Origin: Cranoglanis bouderius
Lineage: Eukaryota > Chordata > Actinopteri > Siluriformes > Cranoglanididae
Length of the DNA stretch: 64,000 nt
NCBI GenBank assembly: GCA_023630585.1
Contig: CM042566.1
Coordinates: 6,806,254-6,870,253 of the forward strand
Direction: 5' to 3'
In this document: positions 1 through 12,932 of the stretch, in pieces
How the letters are laid out: each line of letters begins with the position of its first letter
Numbering within the stretch: the first letter of the stretch is position 1
The notes under the pieces: model-generated
Database searches by the model: none
What the model saw: only the letters and a program-made list of their open reading frames with translations
What the model was told of the DNA's origin: nothing
Translations under genes and position numbers: made by a program

Positions 1-289
1 GGGCAGAGACATGACGCAAATCGAGGAACCAATAAACATAAAGGAGGCGGAGACATGACGCAAACCAAAACACAAGCACATGGCAATGTACAGGAGGCAG
101 AGACATGATGCAAACCAAAACACAAGCACATGATAATACACACAAAGAGAGGATCTATAAATGAAAAGTCCAGCGGGTTGTTTAACAATAATGCTCGCGC
201 TACTCTTCTCGGTAACGCGGAGCGTACTATCCGGAAATGCGCTACTCGCTAGCCTCTGCTAGCAGCGTAGCGAGAGAGAGACTCTAACA
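1..289 (-). mobile_element. LTR fragment, reverse orientation, cut by the window start
   Basis: The reverse complement matches the start of the solo LTR at 60617-61457. Both begin TGTTAGAG and share the ACATGACG/CATGTCTCCG motifs and the CACAAGCACATG-type segment. The outer end of this copy is the CTCTAACA at 282-289. Two adjacent units of about 50 bp (41-90 and 91-140) are nearly identical, a local tandem duplication inside the LTR. No coding capacity is visible. Whether it is a solo LTR or one end of a full element cannot be told, because the rest lies before base 1. Confidence 0.75.
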
Positions 290-1735
290 CATATCAAATG
301 TTTAAACTGAGGAAATATACCATTGTAAGGAAAAAATAAGGTAATTTTGAATTTGATGTCAGCAACACGTCTCAAAAAGGTTTGGACAGAGGCATGTTTA
401 CCACTGTGTAGCATCCCTTCTTCTTTTAACAATGGTCCGTATACATCTGGGAGCTGAGGAGGCCAGTTGCTGGAGTTTTGGGAGAGGAATGTTGTCCCAT
501 TCGTGTCTGATACAGGATTCTAGTTGCTCAACAGTCCTGGGTCTTCTTTGTTGTATTTTTCGCTTCATGATGTGGCAAATGTTTTCAATTGGTGAAGGGT
601 CTGAACTGCAGGCAGGCCAGTTCAGCACCCGGACTCTTCTACTATGAAGCCATGCTGTTGTAACAGATGCAGTATGTGGTTTAGCATTGTCTTGCCTGAA
701 GAAGATGCTGCTCTAAAACCTGTATATACCTTTCAGCATTGATGGTGCCTTTCCAGATGTGCAAGCTGCCCATTCCATAGGCATTAATGCACCCCCATGC
801 CATCAGAGATGCAGGCTTTTGAACTGAGCGCTGATAAAAAGCTGGATGGTCTCTTTCCTCTTTAGTCCTGTCTAGTTTAGAGGACGCTGCATCCATGGTT
901 TCCAAAAAGAATTAAAAATTTAGATTCGTCTGACCACAGACAAGTTTTCCACTTTGCCTCAGTCTATTTTAAATGAGCTTTGGCCCAGAGAAGACGGTGG
1001 CGTTTCTGGATCATGTTCACATATGGCTTCTTCTTTGCATGATAGAGCTTTAACCCGCATTTGTGGATGGCATGGCGAACTGTGTTCACAGACAATGAGT
1101 TCCGGAGTTGTCTCTGAGCCCATGCAATGATTTCCATTACAGAATCATGCCTGTTTTTAATGCAGTGCCATCTGAGGGCCCGAAGATTATGGGCATACGA
1201 TATTGATTTTCACCCTTGTCTCTTGTGCACAGCGATTTCTCCAAATTCTCAAAATCTTTTGATGATATTTTGTAATGTAAATGATGAGATATTCAAAGTT
1301 TTATTATTCTGAAATTGTTCCACAATTTGTAGATGCAGTTCTTCGCAGATTGGTGAACCTCTGCCCATCTTTACTTCTGAGAGACTCTGCCTCTCTAAGA
1401 TACTTTTTTTTTTATACCCAGTCATGTTACTGACCTGTTGCCAATTAACCTAATTAGTTGCAAAATGTTCCTCCAGCTGTTTCTTTTTAGTAACACTTAT
1501 TTTTCCAGCCTTTTGTTGCCCCGTCCCAAATTTTTTGAGATGTGTTGAGGACATCAAATTCAGAATTACCTTATTTTTTCCTTAAAATGGCACATTTTCC
1601 TCAGTTTAAACATTTGATATGTTTTCTATGTTCTATTGTGAATAACATATGGGTTTATGAGATTTGCAAATCACTGCATTCTGTTTTTATTTACATTTTA
1701 CACAGTGTCCCAACTTTTTTGGAATTGGGGTTGTA
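290..1735 (-). mobile_element. Tc1/IS630-type DNA transposon, left end interrupted by LTR
   Basis: The two flanks are long inverted repeats. The sequence at 290-385 is the reverse complement of 1527-1621, including the segment CATATCAAATG at 290-300 against CATTTGATATG at 1611-1621. The right end continues a further 114 bp to the terminal GGAATTGGGGTTGTA, ending in the TA target at 1734-1735. The matching outer 114 bp of the left repeat is absent because an LTR abuts at 289. The interior carries decayed transposase on the minus strand. The TA ending and the transposase motifs place it in the IS630-Tc1-mariner superfamily. Confidence 0.85.
398..905 (-). pseudogene. Degraded Tc1/IS630 transposase
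   Basis: Two minus-strand open stretches (681-905, then 398-628 towards the C terminus) read as the catalytic half of an IS630-Tc1 transposase. The first has the run GMGSLHIWKGTINAERYIQ, typical of the region before the second catalytic aspartate. The second has a degraded form of the SPDLNPIE block, here SSDPSPIEN, which keeps the glutamate. The frame is broken between the two pieces, and the N-terminal DNA-binding part towards 1400 is not open. Transposases of this family cut and paste at TA sites; this copy cannot encode an active enzyme. Confidence 0.8.
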
Positions 1736-2440
1736 GTTAAAAATAACAAAATGTATGAGATCCAAACATGTTTTGGGGGAAGTATCTTTTTAATTCTTTC
1801 TCTTGAATTCTTAAGGCCTTCTCTTGAAACATAAAATTTAGAGAATAAGGTGCAATTGCAAAATGTCTGAAATTGTAACAGTTTTTCTTACTTTGAATGT
1901 GAAAAACTGTAAATATACTATTATAGAAGCCTAGTGTCTTTTTTGCTATGTAGGCTCTTTTCAGTTCATGAATGCACATACCACAGTTCCATTATCACAT
2001 GTTGTTGCCATATGGCAACAATTAAATTTTACCATATAACAGAATACTCAAAATATATAAACAAGTTTTAATAACAAAAAAATAAATAAATGGTAGCTTA
2101 TCTCAGATAGTGCTTCATTTTTTTCTTTAAGTAGTTTTGCGTACATATTGAAAAATTAATCACATTTTGAGAGCCCTCGGGTGATGATCATAATCCTGCC
2201 ATGTGATTGCAGAAAAGGAAGTGCAAACAGTACTTTCTGGTTATGTGACATGACATTTTTCTGCTATGTCAAAGTTAAAGCCCCCCTTTTCCTGTTACAT
2301 AGGAAAATAGTAGTTTTGTATTATTTCCTATCAAAAAATGGAGATAAATTAATTGTTGCCATATGGCAACACCATGCAGTAAAGGGTTAAGATATTTGCT
2401 AAACATTAGCAGTGAATTTGCAACTATGTTTCGCACCATT
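1736..2440. other. AT-rich intergenic sequence
   Basis: I see no gene. Two copies of the phrase TTGCCATATGGCAACA occur (about 2005-2020 and 2355-2370); each holds a perfect short palindrome. The rest is low-complexity AT-rich sequence. Confidence 0.5.
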
Positions 2441-3386
<946 letters not shown>

Positions 3387-3540
3387 TACAGTCCCCTCCA
3401 AAAGTATTAGAACAGCAACATGCTTGAAATATTTCACTTTATGTGTAATGAATCTAGAATATATGAAAGTCCCACTTTTTGAATTAAATTACGGAAAAAA
3501 ATGAACTTTTCCACGATATTCTAATTTTTTGAGATGCACC
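3387..3540. mobile_element. Terminal fragment of a Tc1-like element
   Basis: It begins TACAGTCCCCTCCAAAAGTA directly at a TA, the form of Tc1-like terminal repeats in fish. Sequence resembling the subterminal region continues to about 3540 (ending near TTTTTTGAGATGCACCTG). No transposase and no matching second end is visible, so this is a relic or a deletion derivative. Confidence 0.5.
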
Positions 3541-3616
3541 TGTGTGAAGCCAAGTATATGAAAAGGATTCCATAATAGAATGAAATGCAATCACACCACT
3601 GAAAAAACTCCCTAAA

Positions 3617-3990
3617 AAGAAATACACGAATGGTATCGCCTTTTATTAGTGACATGCAGAAAACATTCCACACTGAAAAGCAAAACCTTCATTGCTCTTA
3701 TTCCGCTGTATCTCTTCACTGATAAAATCAACAGGGTTTTTTTTTAAAGATTAAAAACTGACTTTGCATCAGAATTGAATGTAATTCCCCATTGCACTGC
3801 ATTTCACTTGCAAGTATGCTGCAGTTGTGCCAGACTGAAATGCATTCGCTGTCCCATCACAGCTCAAGTTGTAATCAATGAAGGGGAGTAGGGCCTGAAA
3901 GCAATGTTTTAAAGGCAATGCAATGGTTTTGCTTTTCAGTGCCGTATGTTTTCTGCATGCCACTAACGAAAAGCAATACGGTTTGGGTGA
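3617..3990. repeat. Foldback/MITE-like inverted repeat
   Basis: The arm at about 3649-3688 (containing CATGCAGAAAACATTCCACA and then CTGAAAAGCAAAACC) is the imperfect reverse complement of 3925-3963 (GGTTTTGCTTTTCAGTG, then TGTTTTCTGCATGCCACT). The match extends outward more weakly to about 3617 and 3990. The centre is non-coding. This layout fits a non-autonomous DNA transposon of about 370 bp; the target duplication is not clear. Confidence 0.6.
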
Positions 3991-4700
3991 TTACCTTTCA
4001 CTCTGAATCAAAATCTTCTTCATACAAGCAGGTCCTGGCCACCACTTTGTGGATCAGAATGTCATTTTCTTACCAAGTGCATATGTGTATATGTATCAGC
4101 CCCAATCTCATATTCATGCTTCAAGTCAGGCAAATGTGCATATTCAGCGTGCGTCCCTTGGTTTTACTGTGTATATACAGTATGTGTGTTTGTGCATGAG
4201 TGTGTATAAGACCACAGAGTAGATGCAAGTTCCTTTCTGGCTTTGCCTTTTACCAGACACAAAGCAAACAAACTCAGAAACAACAGCAACAATCCCAGCA
4301 ACCAGTAGCAGCATGCCGAGCCGGCAGAGGATAGTGTTAATAGAGGATAGAGAAAGAGAATATGACAGGAGGAGAGAGATGGATAGGTAAAGCTGACATG
4401 AGAAGATTGAAGAAAGAATATGAGGGAAGAAAATTTACCCTTTAACAAGGACATACATAATCATTCATGCGAAGCATGACTCCTACAGAGCACCCTGTGG
4501 AGTTTTTTTGCTGGTTCTCATCTCTACAACAAGGATGAAGTACGCAGGTCTGGGCACAATATTAGGGTCGTGGTGACACCTGGATGAAAAAAAAAGTGGA
4601 TTATATTCAGATTTAGGCTCAATGTACCGTACCTAAGTAGTTAGACAGGGATTAATGCCATTCTCAAGCGTACACGTGTTTGTCAGATCCTGCTGGTGCA
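3991..4700. other. Intergenic sequence
   Basis: No gene can be supported. A minus-strand frame at 4164-4454 would encode a leucine-rich hydrophobic run followed by basic residues (KGKARK), which looks like a membrane anchor. It has no recognisable homology and no convincing splice context. Confidence 0.4.
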
Positions 4701-4704
4701 GTTA

Positions 4705-5075
4705 ATACCATCCATCCATTTTCCATTCTACTTATCCTACACAGGGTCGTGGAGCCTGGAGCCTATCCCAGGGAAGTCAGGGCACAATGGTCTGCACTTA
4801 TATAGCACCTTCTATCCTTCACAGTTCTACAAAGCACATTACGCTGTGTCTCATTCACCCATCGAACCACCAACCCTATGATTAGTGGATAACCTGCTCT
4901 ACCACAGCCACCCAACAAGGCAGGGGACACCCTGGACGGGGTGCCAACCCATCGCAGAGCACAATCACACACACATTCACACACTACAGACAATTTGGAT
5001 ATGTCACTCAGCCTACAATGCATGTCTTTGAACAGGGGGAGGAAACCAGATTACCTGGAGGAAGCTACTGAGAGA
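4705..5075 (-). mobile_element. tRNA-headed SINE-type repeat, reversed, with an internal insertion
   Basis: Read on the minus strand it carries the body shared with the copies at 11448, 31903 and 44491: the GGTTTCCTCC and CCAAAGACATGCATTG blocks, the GCGATGGGTTGGCACC block, and the tail ending GGATAAG-type sequence at about 4725-4740. The stretch 4790-4915 is extra. It resembles the reversed tail of a 5S-derived SINE (TATATAGC, then AAAGC, then the CATTCACCCA segment), so the element seems to be composite. Confidence 0.65.
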
Positions 5076-7333
5076 GTGTGCCACCTAATCTACTTCAACC
5101 TGCTAAAAGTGAATAAGTGAACTGATGTTTTTTATTTGTCACACTGAAGTAGAAGCCTTTATTTGTCACATACACATTACAGCAAAAATCATTCAAATAT
5201 TGCACAAAAGGTTTTTACACTTTGCTGAGGTGGAAAAGTTACCCGATTTATTAAGATAAAATGTTAAATGTGTAATGTAAATTGCCTCACACCTAAAAAC
5301 AAACAAACAATTCAGAATTCCAAAGTTTTTCATAAAATAGATTTGCACAGTTTTCTCCCAGAACTATTTTCTGGGCCATTTGTGTTCCTAGGGGTTAGCG
5401 GGATGACATCAGAAAAAGTAATTTCAGCCCCAATTAAACAGACCATTGCTTGCCCCGTGTGGCACCTCCGTATTTAAATTAGTTGATGGAAACAGATTCA
5501 TTTTCATTTCATTTCTTTTTTCTTATTACTGACATTTGGTAAATTTGTTTAAATAATGTTAAAAATGTCAACGGACACCCAGCTTGAGTGAATCTGTACG
5601 TTACAAGCCATGTCCATGAAGTGCTTTACGATCTACAGTATATAGTCAAGGATAATAAAAAGCAAAATCATACTAATCTACTTGTTGATCTGTGTGATCT
5701 AGTGTATATCAGTTTGCTAAGGATAATGCTGACTTTTCACTTATATGTAATATGAACACTTAGTTCACAACATTATACTGACTTTGGTTGCAGATGAGAG
5801 ACGCTAATCACTGGTGCTGGTATTGTCTGCTCATTGTTGTATACAATGCCATATAATTTGTTGTTCGTCGAAAGCAAGAGAAATAAGACTTGTGAGCATG
5901 ATAATAATAATTATTATTGTTTTTATCTCAAAGGAATATGTGTTTGTTGTCCAAATTTTGCAAACAAGAAAGGATCAGACAGTAAATCATCAGACACTTT
6001 CCTCTAAATATAATACATATAGATGAATTCTACCATTTCTACATAAGTTTTAGGAAATAGTAGAAAAAGGCTGGTATTTGATATTAAATTAAATATCACA
6101 TAATAGAATAAGTCAGTATTAAATAAAGCATCCATTACTTAGTAGCTACATGTTCTCAAGAAGCAAGCTTTATATCTTGGTTATTTCCAGCAGAGACATT
6201 TATGGAAACTTGTGTGTGAGGGTTTATTCATGAATAAGATAAGGTTAGAACGAATAGAAAGACCAAACAAAATTGCACTAGAACAAAGTTAGACTGGTCA
6301 CAAGTTGTAAAGTGAACTTAAACACAAAGAAGTAGCAAAACTCCAAAGTAAATGAACAAAACACAACTAGATATTAAATCAGGGGTCAGGTGACTAATCC
6401 ACACAGGTTATCAATGAGATGGTGTGATCGGATCCCGTATTCTGGCACACGTGAGGATTCTTGTGTAGCATTCTGAGTGAGTTGTAAATTATTAATAAAT
6501 CTCTTGAGTAAGCCAGATAGGAGAGCTCTGCAAAAAGCTACTCGAGTTGACACAAAAGCATGTATAGGTTTCTGATTGTCAGCAGCAAAGAGAATATCAC
6601 CGACCTTAAAGGTATTACGGCAGCAATGAGAGAAGACACTGATAGTGATTAGTGATTGCTAGACCAGTGATCAGAGGAGAAGTGAAAGACCACAAGGTAG
6701 AGTGTGTTATGATGTGTATGTGTGTGTTTGCGATGCAGCAGGGGCCGTGATTCAGCAGCTCTCCTGCTGGCAGTGCTGACGGTGAGCACTCTTTCCTCTT
6801 CCAGCTTTATCTCTCTATCTCTGATTGATTTGGACCCGTCGATGCTCCCAGGTCTTGGCTCCAGTCGGCTCCTGATTGAGATTCGCTGCTATAGGGAGGA
6901 GACGATTGGATGAGATGGCTGAAAACACACACCGCAAGGGCAGTTAGGAAGAAAATGAGGAGGGAAATGCATGGCACAGTAGATGGGTAACTAGAGAGAA
7001 ATCAGATAGGGAGCCTAGTCTTGATTTTGTCCGAGGTTTGGGGAAAGCGTTGCTCCATGCCGTAGAACTCACAGAACAGAAGGTGGAGATATGGGTGAAG
7101 GCACAGGCAAGGATTGAACTAAAGCTTGGAGAGCACTTAAGGGAGATGAATCTGGGCACAAAAATTGCTTCAATATGAAGAGGTGGGCTGACACACACAC
7201 ACACACACACTCTTGTAATGGCAGTTCATGAATTTATTTTGTTTGGAGAGGGCATTCAATGAGCTCAGGAGTGCACTGAGGGCTGTCTAGAGATGAACCA
7301 TAGGGGTTATGGTTGATTTAAATTCCCTCTCTG

Positions 7334-7344
<11 letters not shown>
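5076..7344. other. Intergenic sequence
   Basis: No supported gene. At 6180-6480 a tttattc/AATAAA-like arrangement and oligo-A-rich text hint at a degraded reversed retroelement, without boundaries. At 6735-6803 a GC-richer patch ends in a fair donor (CTGACG then GTGAGC at about 6776-6786), followed by an acceptor-like CTTTCCTCTTCCAG. That is too little to call an exon. A short CA run lies at 7192-7210. Confidence 0.4.

Positions 7345-7345
<1 letters not shown>

Positions 7346-7402
<57 letters not shown>
7346..7402. repeat. (CA)n microsatellite
   Basis: About 28 uninterrupted CA units preceded by a CT-rich stretch (7327-7345). Confidence 0.98.
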
Positions 7403-7404
<2 letters not shown>

Positions 7405-8704
7405 GTTATTCCTGACACCACGCTCATCCTAGTGCTCTCACACTGGTCCCGTTTCTATTCTTGGTATATGAAGCTGTGTCACATGCATATTATCTACACA
7501 TAGACAGAAGCAGAGCTGAGAGCTAATATAATTACTAGCATTAGAAAGAGGGGCGAGATTTGAGTCACCACCCAAACACTGCAGAAGGATATGCGTGTGC
7601 ATGTGTGGGTGTGTGGTAGGAGTTTAACAGTGTAGCACAATGTATATGTGTACCTCTATCTGTTTAGTGTTCAAAATACATGTATCTGTACATTATCTAA
7701 ACTGGATTTTTTTTTTTTTTTTTTTAAAGGAACCCTACCACTGAAAAACAGAAATTCCACAGAAGTTCTAGCCCTGCTTGTGAATTCTAGTTCTGACACT
7801 TTCAACACTTTTCAACGTTCAATTAATGAACATTGCCTTTCTTTGTCCTGTGGGCTTCATGTATGACCGCTCATGCCTGCATGAAAAAAATAAAAAATAA
7901 ATAAAATAAAAAATAAAAACCTTACCCTTTTTCCTGCATCATGTTGGATCCTGTCCCATTGCACATCTCTAGTCTCAACCAGATGCCCTGTGAACCTTCC
8001 TGACAAGTTTTTTTTTTTTTTTTTAAACAAAAACAAGGAAGTAATAAGTGCGCCTCCTGTATTTGTATCTATTCAGAGCTTTCCTGTAGGGAACTTTGAT
8101 CGGTGTAAATGCTATCAAATATTGTTCTTATTATATTTTTATATACATTTTTTGTTTTGCTTTTAAGTAAGTAAAATCCAAAATGCAACTTTTAAAGGAA
8201 TTTGCTAGCCTTAGTGTGTTAGTGGATGTGTAGTATATATTAGTGAACTGGAATTTCCAGTTCCAGTTATCTCCTTCCATTCTATCTCCACACTATACCC
8301 CCTTTTTTGTACTTCCCCTTTCATATATTTTACCTCATTTTCCCCCTTCTGTAAACCCTACCCTCCCATGGGCCCAGGAAAAGAACGGCTAATAAAAGAG
8401 CACACTCGAGCACACTCAGCCATCTCAAGCAAACGCCATCAAAAGGCATTGGAAAGTCACTCATCAGGGGAGCTGCCCCCAGCCACGGGATACACACAGG
8501 CACAGAATAAACAGGATATGAGTTTAGCACTACACCACAGAACAACATCAACTGTAAACAGCAGTTTAGAATTTGATGGGCAATGCTGGATGAAGACTGG
8601 TAGACATGTGATTGTGTGTGGCTTCATTTACAAGTATCTGCCACAAAAAATACATTTCAGTGTAATTATTTTTTTTTTTACTTGTAGCCCATTCACACTT
8701 GCTA
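7403..8704. other. Intergenic sequence with homopolymer runs
   Basis: Contains T-runs at 7708-7725 and 8008-8024 and an A/AAAT-rich stretch at 7884-7918. A 120-codon open frame at 8368-8730 has no recognisable domain and runs into a SINE head, so I do not call it a gene. Confidence 0.45.
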
Positions 8705-8775
8705 GGGGAGCACGGTGGCGTAGTGGTTAGTGAGTTTGCCTCACACCTCCGGGGTTGGGGTCGGGGTTGTGCCAT
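8705..8775 (+). mobile_element. Truncated SINE head
   Basis: GGGGAGCACGGTGGCGTAGT followed by GGTTAGTGAGTTTGCCTCAC is the tRNA-like head (box A region) of the same SINE-type family seen at 11448 and 44491. The body after the box B region is missing. Confidence 0.6.
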
Positions 8776-11439
8776 GCATGACACACTTATAATAACAGCG
8801 CAACGCATTACCATGTCACTGCTGCACTGATAATGATCCAGCAACCAAATGATATCTGCTCTGTAGTGGTCCAATGCTGGTGTCATTTCTTCATTTATCC
8901 TTTATGGTCTGATTAGTGACATGATGACTTGCTAAAGAAAGTCAGTGTTGAAGAATTATGAATTTAAAATTTAAGATTCATGTAAAAAAAATTGAGGAAT
9001 TGGCAGATTTTACTTTAGTATAGGTGGTCAGATCTGAAGCTCATGAGAAAAAAGAAAAGCCATGTTCATAAACATAGGAATGTACTCGTTGCCTGAGGCT
9101 TTTCATGATACATAAAGTGCATTCATTCATACATCCTCGGAAACTGCTTTATCCATTGTGGTTTAATGAACTAATTTGTTTAATTTTGGGACAAAAAACC
9201 AGCTACAATCAAAATCAATAATTGCAGGAATGAGTGGGATTGGTCAAATTTTCTTTAGGACTGGGCTTGAGTGGGATTTAAAAAAATAAAATAAAAAAAA
9301 ACACCTCTGTGTCAGAGTCCATAGTGGTAGTCAAAAGTAGTAATGTAAAGCCCACTGCATAAACACTTCAAACTGTCTTATTTATAGCCATTCATCCATG
9401 TTAGTTGCTTATCCAAACCATGTAAGCAAGAAATTTTATGTAACTGGATCCTGGACCTTTACACATTTAGTTGATGAAAGGGTTAGAGATGAGATCAATT
9501 AATGATGGATTTCCACAAGACAATAAAAAATTCTTAATGTAAAGCATTCAATTTTTCATTCCGCTTTCAAAATCATATTTGAAATGCACGTCTTGGATGT
9601 AAAGCATGATTTCTGATTTGCCACTGTATGTTTTTTTGCACATTGTTGCAGCTCCATTGGCTGAATTGGCTGCGAATGAGCTAAAGCGAGAGAGATGGAC
9701 AGATTGACAGATGGAGAGGGAGGAAAGGTGCAAATTAGAATAAGAGTGGAGGAATAGGAAAATAGAGAGAGATACCCTTATTACCCTTCCTACAGAGTGC
9801 CTGCCATCGCCTTCGCAACAGGACACCTCAACACACACTAATTACAAGCCAAGCTCAAACAGGCACATCACAGCAGCGACACACGTTTTTGTTTGCACCC
9901 TCTCACAGTCTCATACTCATAAGCCCTCATCGTGCTGAATAACTGAGTCTATGACCCAGTAAATCCACATATTCATGTGGGAGCTCACACTCCTTGTGCA
10001 TCTACAGCACTGTGAGACTAATATAGATATAGAAGCCATGTGGCAAAAGCTGCACAATGCTGTGATTTCTGGTTCCCTTCTTCAGCATCCTCTATAGATT
10101 TCTCCTGAATACCAACCACACACGTCTCAATTACAGTCACCACCACAGTCTCAAAGCCTTAGATCCAGAGGCAAAGATGGCCTCAGGGTACAGTGACATA
10201 TTATACACAAAGCCAATGTGTAGCAAATCATGTAGCCACTGTCTGGAGTGTTAGCCGAGAGAAGAGAAGTTTAACCGTTGAAGAAAGAACACATAACTGT
10301 AGCCGCATTCATTACATGGAAATGTGCACCTTTTCATTATTAATATATGTTTGCTATATGCGTCCCTTAATTATGATGATTTAGATATTGAATTTGCATG
10401 ATGCTAAACTTTTTTTAAATACCTTTATGGTCTTTATTTTCTTACTGTAGAAGTCTGAGAAATCAATGCTCTCTAAGATCTTAATTTAGATTAAGACTGT
10501 GTTAAATTGGATTTGATTCTCGCCTCCGCCCTGTATATAGTTTGGTGACTGTCTCTAAATAGAGATCAGATGTGCCATGAACGTGCTTCGTAATTGACGC
10601 CTGTTTGGCATTCATTAGCATCCCCATGTGAGTACGAAATAAATTTTTAAAAAATCAGTGTTTAAACTTTTGTAAATCTGTCAGGAATTTGTTGAGGTCC
10701 ATTGTTCTTAGTGTTTTATCAAGTCTGATAAGTAAGCTGTTCTGGATGTGACAAGAGCTGGTGGTAGTTATTAGCAGATTCCATCCATGCTATTCTGAAG
10801 ACCTCCAGTTTATTCAGAAGACACTGTCAGGATATTTGCTTGAGGATGCACAATTGTTCACTGTACCAAGGGACAGACGGATGTCCTAATTATTGTTTTT
10901 TCTCACACAAGATGGTGGTATACTGTCAAAGGTAGAACTCAGAGATGTATTTAACCCCTCAATCATTTGATCAAGCTGGAATCTATAGCACTGTACACTG
11001 CATAAATCACTTAGGTCTGCTGAACCCATTACACATTTCATTAGTTGTCTCTGGTGTCATTCAAAATAGATAAGACAGTGATCAGAAATAGCTTAGTTCA
11101 GGGGAAACAATGAGTCACACCAATAGTATGCAGAATGGACACAAATAAAATCAAAAACAGGTCATCTTTATTCTCCATACTATTCTACTGACGAAAACAT
11201 TGTTTGTATGGAAGTTAGAAATAATAGTAATATTTAGAACCAAGAGTTCAATAGACTTAAACGGGTTCTATATTTGTTCTGTAATACCAGCCACCACATC
11301 ATTAATGGTAGTAAAACTTCCACCTCATACATTTCTGTAACGGGTTATGCTTATTCAGGTGGGGTGCACTCCTTTAAAATACCTTATACCACAGAGCTGT
11401 TGAATTCGCAAATCTGACTGGTTAGAAGGTGCTGAGTGA
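8776..11439. other. Intergenic sequence
   Basis: No gene seen. A reversed SINE tail relic (CATTCATTCATACATCCTCG, then GCTTTATCC) lies at about 9120-9156. The stretch 9640-10200 is somewhat richer in G+C and could hold regulatory sequence, but no motif decides it. Confidence 0.4.
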
Positions 11440-11447
11440 CATGCTCG

Positions 11448-11760
11448 TTGGCATGGTGGCTTGGGTTTAGCATTTTTGCCTCACACGTTTGAGTGTAAGT
11501 TCGAGTTTCACCTCTGCCCTGTGTGAGTGGAGTTCTCCTTGAGCTTCGGGGGTTTCCTCTGGGCACTCTGGTTTCCTCCTCCAGTCCAAAGACATATGTT
11601 GTAGGCTGACTGGCATTTCCAAATTGTCCGTAGTGTGTGATTTTGCCCTGCGATGGGTTGTCACCCTGTCCAGGGTGTCCCCCGCCCTGTTCCCTGAGTT
11701 CCCTGGCATAGGCTCCAGGCTCCCCATGTAGGATAAGCGGTATTGAAATAGATGGATTAA
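11448..11760 (+). mobile_element. tRNA-headed SINE-type repeat, near full length
   Basis: The order is a tRNA-like head (GGCATGGTGGCTTGGGTTTA, box A region; AGTTCGAGTTTCA, box B region), the TGGAGTTCTCC and GGGGGTTTCCTC blocks, CCAAAGACATATGTTGTAGG, CTGCGATGGGTTG, CCAGGGTGTCCCCCGCC, and the tail TAGGATAAGCGGTATTGAAA with GATGGATT. The box B resemblance supports RNA polymerase III retroposition. Copies in both orientations occur across the window. Confidence 0.75.
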
Positions 11761-11765
11761 TGTGC

Positions 11766-12932
11766 TTGTACTAATATGTTATCATTTCTATAGTGACACT
11801 TCACGTATGGTTGTTGATCTACACAATTTAAATCTAATAAAAAGACATGTGATTTGACAAAAGAGCATGTATAGTTTTCTGTAAAGACATTTATTTAACA
11901 TTATTGGAAGGAGTCTCCAGTGTCAGCACTTTGTAACAGTCAGTAAGTGTTCTGCCATGGGAAATTCTTCATGACAGAGGACTTTCTGGTTTCTTGGTAA
12001 CATGACAAGCTGCATTTTGTGGTCAGAGATATTAAGTTTAATAAATCCAGCTTTAAGTAAGCTATAATATTTACAGATTTTGACAGATTTTCTAAATATG
12101 ATATATGAGATTTTCTAGGTTAACACTACAATATCATCTCAAGTTAGAGGACAAAGTATCACCTCAGCTTGTTACTCTATTTTAAATGGGACGCTGATTC
12201 TCTAGGATCATGTAACCATAACAACAAAACTATTATCTGTGTGACTAACTGTAACCATAACAAAACTGCACATTCATGATCCTGAAGGTCCTTGTGCTTG
12301 TGATCAACAGTACAGGCCATTGTCACTCAAACTCCAGTTCTACCCATCTTAGCAAGAGAAGAAGAAAAACATCCATACATTTATACTTTTATGTTCCCTG
12401 CTGGTCAACTTGATAGACAGATATTCAGAACAGAGAACACAAAAGAGCCTCTAAAATTAGGACACACCCCATCTCATTTGTAAAATATAGGCTTCTGTCA
12501 AAACATGCCAACATTATCTATAAAAACTGCATATTATTAAATAAATGCTGAACTTTAATTCAAGGATTCAAAGCAAAAAGTCTAACAGACGACTCTACGC
12601 CATTGTTTCTTCAGACTGTTCTGTGAACAACAGAATTAACTGCATCAGTGAACAACAAAATAATTAATCAACAGAATGAATCAACTGCATTTTATCCAGC
12701 AAACAAACACCAGAAAAACAACGAACTTCCCATATAACTAAATCTGGTTAAACTATACGAGTAAACGTAAGCGGACTTAAGATTATTACTTATCACACTG
12801 TATGAGATCCCAATAAAATTTTGGCTTAATTCTATAACAGAGTGTGTGCTAACATGTTCTCCATGTCAGATAATACAATGAAGATTTTCTAACAATAGAC
12901 CTGCATATAAAGAAAATTACTACGTCCTGCTT
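11766..12932. other. AT-rich intergenic sequence
   Basis: No gene or clear repeat. A local near-duplicate phrase (GTAACCATAACAACAAAACT against GTAACCATAACAAAACTGCA, 12211-12270) is the only structure noticed. Confidence 0.45.

Noticed and set aside
6722..6913. Possible short exon with donor and acceptor words
   Set aside because: The splice signals are only fair, the peptide has no resemblance to a known protein, and no partner exon is seen.
8368..8730. 120-codon open frame
   Set aside because: It runs into a SINE head, has no conserved motif, and its start context gives no support.
11448..11530. A tRNA gene (box A and B-like words)
   Set aside because: The head cannot be folded into a full cloverleaf with an acceptor stem, and the same head recurs with the same body at several sites, so it is a SINE.
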